Source: SVFI01 sp045643145
GTDB lineage: Bacteria > Bacillota > Clostridia > Lachnospirales > Lachnospiraceae
DNA length: 64,000 nucleotides
Reading direction: 5' to 3'
Assembly: GCA_045643145.1 (NCBI GenBank)
Contig: JAZUKG010000101.1
Coordinates: 35,129 to 99,128 of the forward strand
Shown: positions 62,539-64,000 of the stretch, piece after piece
Position numbering within the stretch: the stretch's first letter is position 1
Layout of the letters: each line of letters begins with the position of its first letter
Made by a program: the position numbers and the translations under genes
Notes under the pieces: model-generated
Seen by the model: only the letters and a program-made list of their open reading frames with translations
Told to the model about the DNA's origin: nothing
Database searches by the model: none

Positions 62539-62578
62539 GCCGCGGTAAATAAAAAAATCCTGCCTAAAAAGGCAGGAT
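62539..62578 (-). terminator. Terminator of the metal exporter with ACCGCGG tail (copy C)
   Basis: ATCCTGCC-TTTTTA-GGCAGGAT then TTTTTTATTTACCGCGGCC on the minus strand; the tail matches the other post-terminator copies. Confidence 0.85.
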
Positions 62579-62583
62579 AAAAA

Positions 62584-63471
62584 CTACATCATCGGTTCCA
62601 TAAAATGAATTCCTAATACATTGATTAATGCACCGACAAAAATACCAATGACTAATAAAAGACATATAATCTTGATATTATCCATTATTTTTTTGTTTAC
62701 ACGAAGCAGTACCAAAAGACCGATACCGGCTCCTACTAATAATCCGGCAATCAAAGCGCCGTCTGACAGAGCACCATATAAATATACCTGTGTCAGTGCG
62801 ACTGAAGTGGCACAGTTTGGAACCAATCCGATAAATGCTGCTAAAACAACAATACCAAAGGACTGTCCCATGGTAACATACTCAATACCCTGAGTACCAA
62901 ATGCCAACATAAAATAATTAATACCAAAGGTCAGAATAAAAATAAATAAAATCACCTTGATGCTGTGAATCAAAGCAGATTTAAATATTCCGTTTTCACA
63001 ATGGCAATTTTCTGTTTCACAAAATTCATGAATATGAAGATGTCCATCTTCATGTCTCGTTAAATGCATGAATAAATCAATTAAAAGACCGGCTACAACC
63101 GCTACCAAAAGTTTCACACCAAGAACAGAAAAAATCGTCTTGGCCGGAAGCTGATTGGAAATCATCATCGGTATCATTTCATCTGAAGTAGCTAAAAATA
63201 CTGCTACCAGTGTACCGCGTGAAATAACTCTGCCGGCATATAAATTTGCTGCTGCTGCCGAAAAACCGCACTGTGGAACCAGTCCTGCCAGACCACCTAT
63301 AACGGGGCCAAATTTTCCTGATTTCTTTAACCAGTTTACGGAATGCTTCTCAGATTTGTGTTCCAAGTATTCCATAAACAAATAAGTTAAAAATAAAAAC
63401 GGAAACAATCTCGCGACATCCAGCAGTGTGTCTTTAAGCACATCTACTATTACTAACATTGTTTTCTCCAT
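62584..63471 (-). CDS. Putative heavy-metal exporter (ArsP_2-like, 10 TM)
   Basis: 295 residues, about ten helices in two similar halves: GLAGLVPQCGFSAAAANLYA and GLVPNCATSVALTQVYLYGA, each with PxC/PNC. A cytoplasmic loop at 135-160 is rich in His and Cys (RHEDGHLHIHEFCETENCHC), likely a metal-sensing or delivery loop. It resembles families annotated as putative manganese or arsenical efflux. No metal regulator is adjacent. The stop is near the terminator. Confidence 0.78.
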   Translation of the reverse strand: MEKTMLVIVDVLKDTLLDVARLFPFLFLTYLFMEYLEHKSEKHSVNWLKKSGKFGPVIGGLAGLVPQCGFSAAAANLYAGRVISRGTLVAVFLATSDEMIPMMISNQLPAKTIFSVLGVKLLVAVVAGLLIDLFMHLTRHEDGHLHIHEFCETENCHCENGIFKSALIHSIKVILFIFILTFGINYFMLAFGTQGIEYVTMGQSFGIVVLAAFIGLVPNCATSVALTQVYLYGALSDGALIAGLLVGAGIGLLVLLRVNKKIMDNIKIICLLLVIGIFVGALINVLGIHFMEPMM

Positions 63472-63595
63472 CGAAAATCCATAAATTCACGTATACCAAC
63501 TACAGATACTATCACATTCCTTTGAGATAAACAAGTAGTTATTTTGCCATAATTTTGTACTATATCTGCATAAAACAGTACAAAACAATACATTT
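63472..63595. other. Intergenic region, metal exporter / phosphatase
   Basis: 124 bp, AT-rich, between two minus-strand genes. I see no hairpin terminator or clear promoter. Confidence 0.4.
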
Positions 63596-64000
63596 TTATG
63601 AATACAGAAGCCCTTCCTGACGTAAATACTCTAAAAATCCATTGCATCCGTCTACGACATCGCGATAGGTCGCATCAAAATTACCGGTATACCAAGGATC
63701 TGCAATGCTGTGTCCCGGACGATCCGAATAATCCAAAAGCAGACGGATTTTATCCTCTGTATCCTCTCCGGTGATACGTATGGTATTTCGAATATTCATC
63801 GTATCTGCACAAAGCAGATAATCATAATACCTGTAATCCTGTTTCGTCACCTGTCTGGCACGCTTGTTTTTAAAGTTGGTATAAGGAGTCTGTCCGATTC
63901 CTCTTCTCTTTAATTCAGCCTGCGCCGGCGGATAAATCGGATTCCCGATTCCGCTCCAGATTTCCTCGGTTGAGGTGGCCGCAGATGCTATTTCAAACAG
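63596..64000 (-). CDS. Low-molecular-weight protein-tyrosine phosphatase (partial, 5' end outside window)
   Basis: 135 codons are visible, open to the right edge. SAATSTEEIWSGIGNPIYPP, KRARQVTKQDYRYYDYLLCAD and the general-acid DPWYTGNF motif (residue about 108 of the visible part) match LMW-PTP. The P-loop CxxxxCR lies beyond the window. Family members dephosphorylate tyrosine in capsule and kinase regulation. The stop at 63596 follows GLLYS. Confidence 0.9.
   Translation of the reverse strand: MFEIASAATSTEEIWSGIGNPIYPPAQAELKRRGIGQTPYTNFKNKRARQVTKQDYRYYDYLLCADTMNIRNTIRITGEDTEDKIRLLLDYSDRPGHSIADPWYTGNFDATYRDVVDGCNGFLEYLRQEGLLYS

Overview
This 64 kb window comes from a low-GC, Gram-positive, endospore-forming anaerobe of the class Clostridia. 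Gene content and protein style best fit a Lachnospiraceae gut bacterium: a four-subunit 2-oxoacid:ferredoxin oxidoreductase, spoVA sporulation genes, UPF0735/PheB, a BspA-like surface protein with Pro/Ser/Thr repeats, FIST and HD-GYP c-di-GMP proteins, and TPM-domain proteins. The species cannot be named from sequence alone. Almost all genes lie on the minus strand. I saw no insertion sequence, prophage or CRISPR array. The window looks like ordinary chromosome with some unusual small repeats. Both ends cut a gene: a beta-CASP RNase at the left and a low-molecular-weight phosphatase at the right.

Layout. 1-10.3 kb: beta-CASP RNase, porCDAB, glycerate kinase, a YhhN-like membrane protein, then a DUF202 / TPM / zinc-ribbon envelope cluster. 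10.4-18 kb: a large repeat-bearing surface protein followed (in map order) by a FIST-GGDEF cyclase and an HD-GYP phosphodiesterase; a structured terminator separates the cyclase from the surface protein. 18.1-20.5 kb: tRNA-Gly with a GC-rich hairpin-rich tail, a GH3 protein with an altered active site, and a probable non-coding RNA behind a consensus promoter. 20.6-30.8 kb: threonine/lysine-pathway operon (PheB-type ACT regulator, hom, lysC), Trk potassium uptake, a phenylacetate-CoA ligase-like enzyme, glyA and a lipid kinase. 30.8-38.5 kb: mutY, a ROK sugar kinase, an XRE regulator, luxS, holA, a PstS-like protein and several small membrane proteins.

38.5-45 kb: one operon comEA - response regulator - histidine kinase - GerMN lipoprotein - comEC, in which regulator, kinase and lipoprotein recall actinobacterial MtrA-MtrB-LpqB. 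45-50.7 kb: arginine operon (GNAT, argJ, argB, argD, solute-binding protein) behind a promoter overlapped by an ArgR-like palindrome; argC is absent. 50.7-64 kb: small regulators, a c-di-GMP HD-GYP sensor, a chemoreceptor, a cation antiporter, a PfkB kinase, a metal exporter, and spoVA genes scattered in three places: spoVAE at 52 kb, spoVAD at 57.5 kb and spoVAA-AB-AC at 61-62 kb. spoVAE and spoVAD each carry a matching candidate sigma-G promoter.

The strongest unexplained signals are small and recurrent. (1) A hairpin with a CGATTG-loop-CAATCG core followed by GAGACA or GACGCA sits just before the ribosome binding site of at least eight minus-strand genes. (2) A TTTATTTACCGCGG-like tail immediately follows five intrinsic terminators. 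(3) A TTGACA-N17-TATACT promoter drives about 275 nt with no good ORF. Functions of all three are inferred only from position and pattern.
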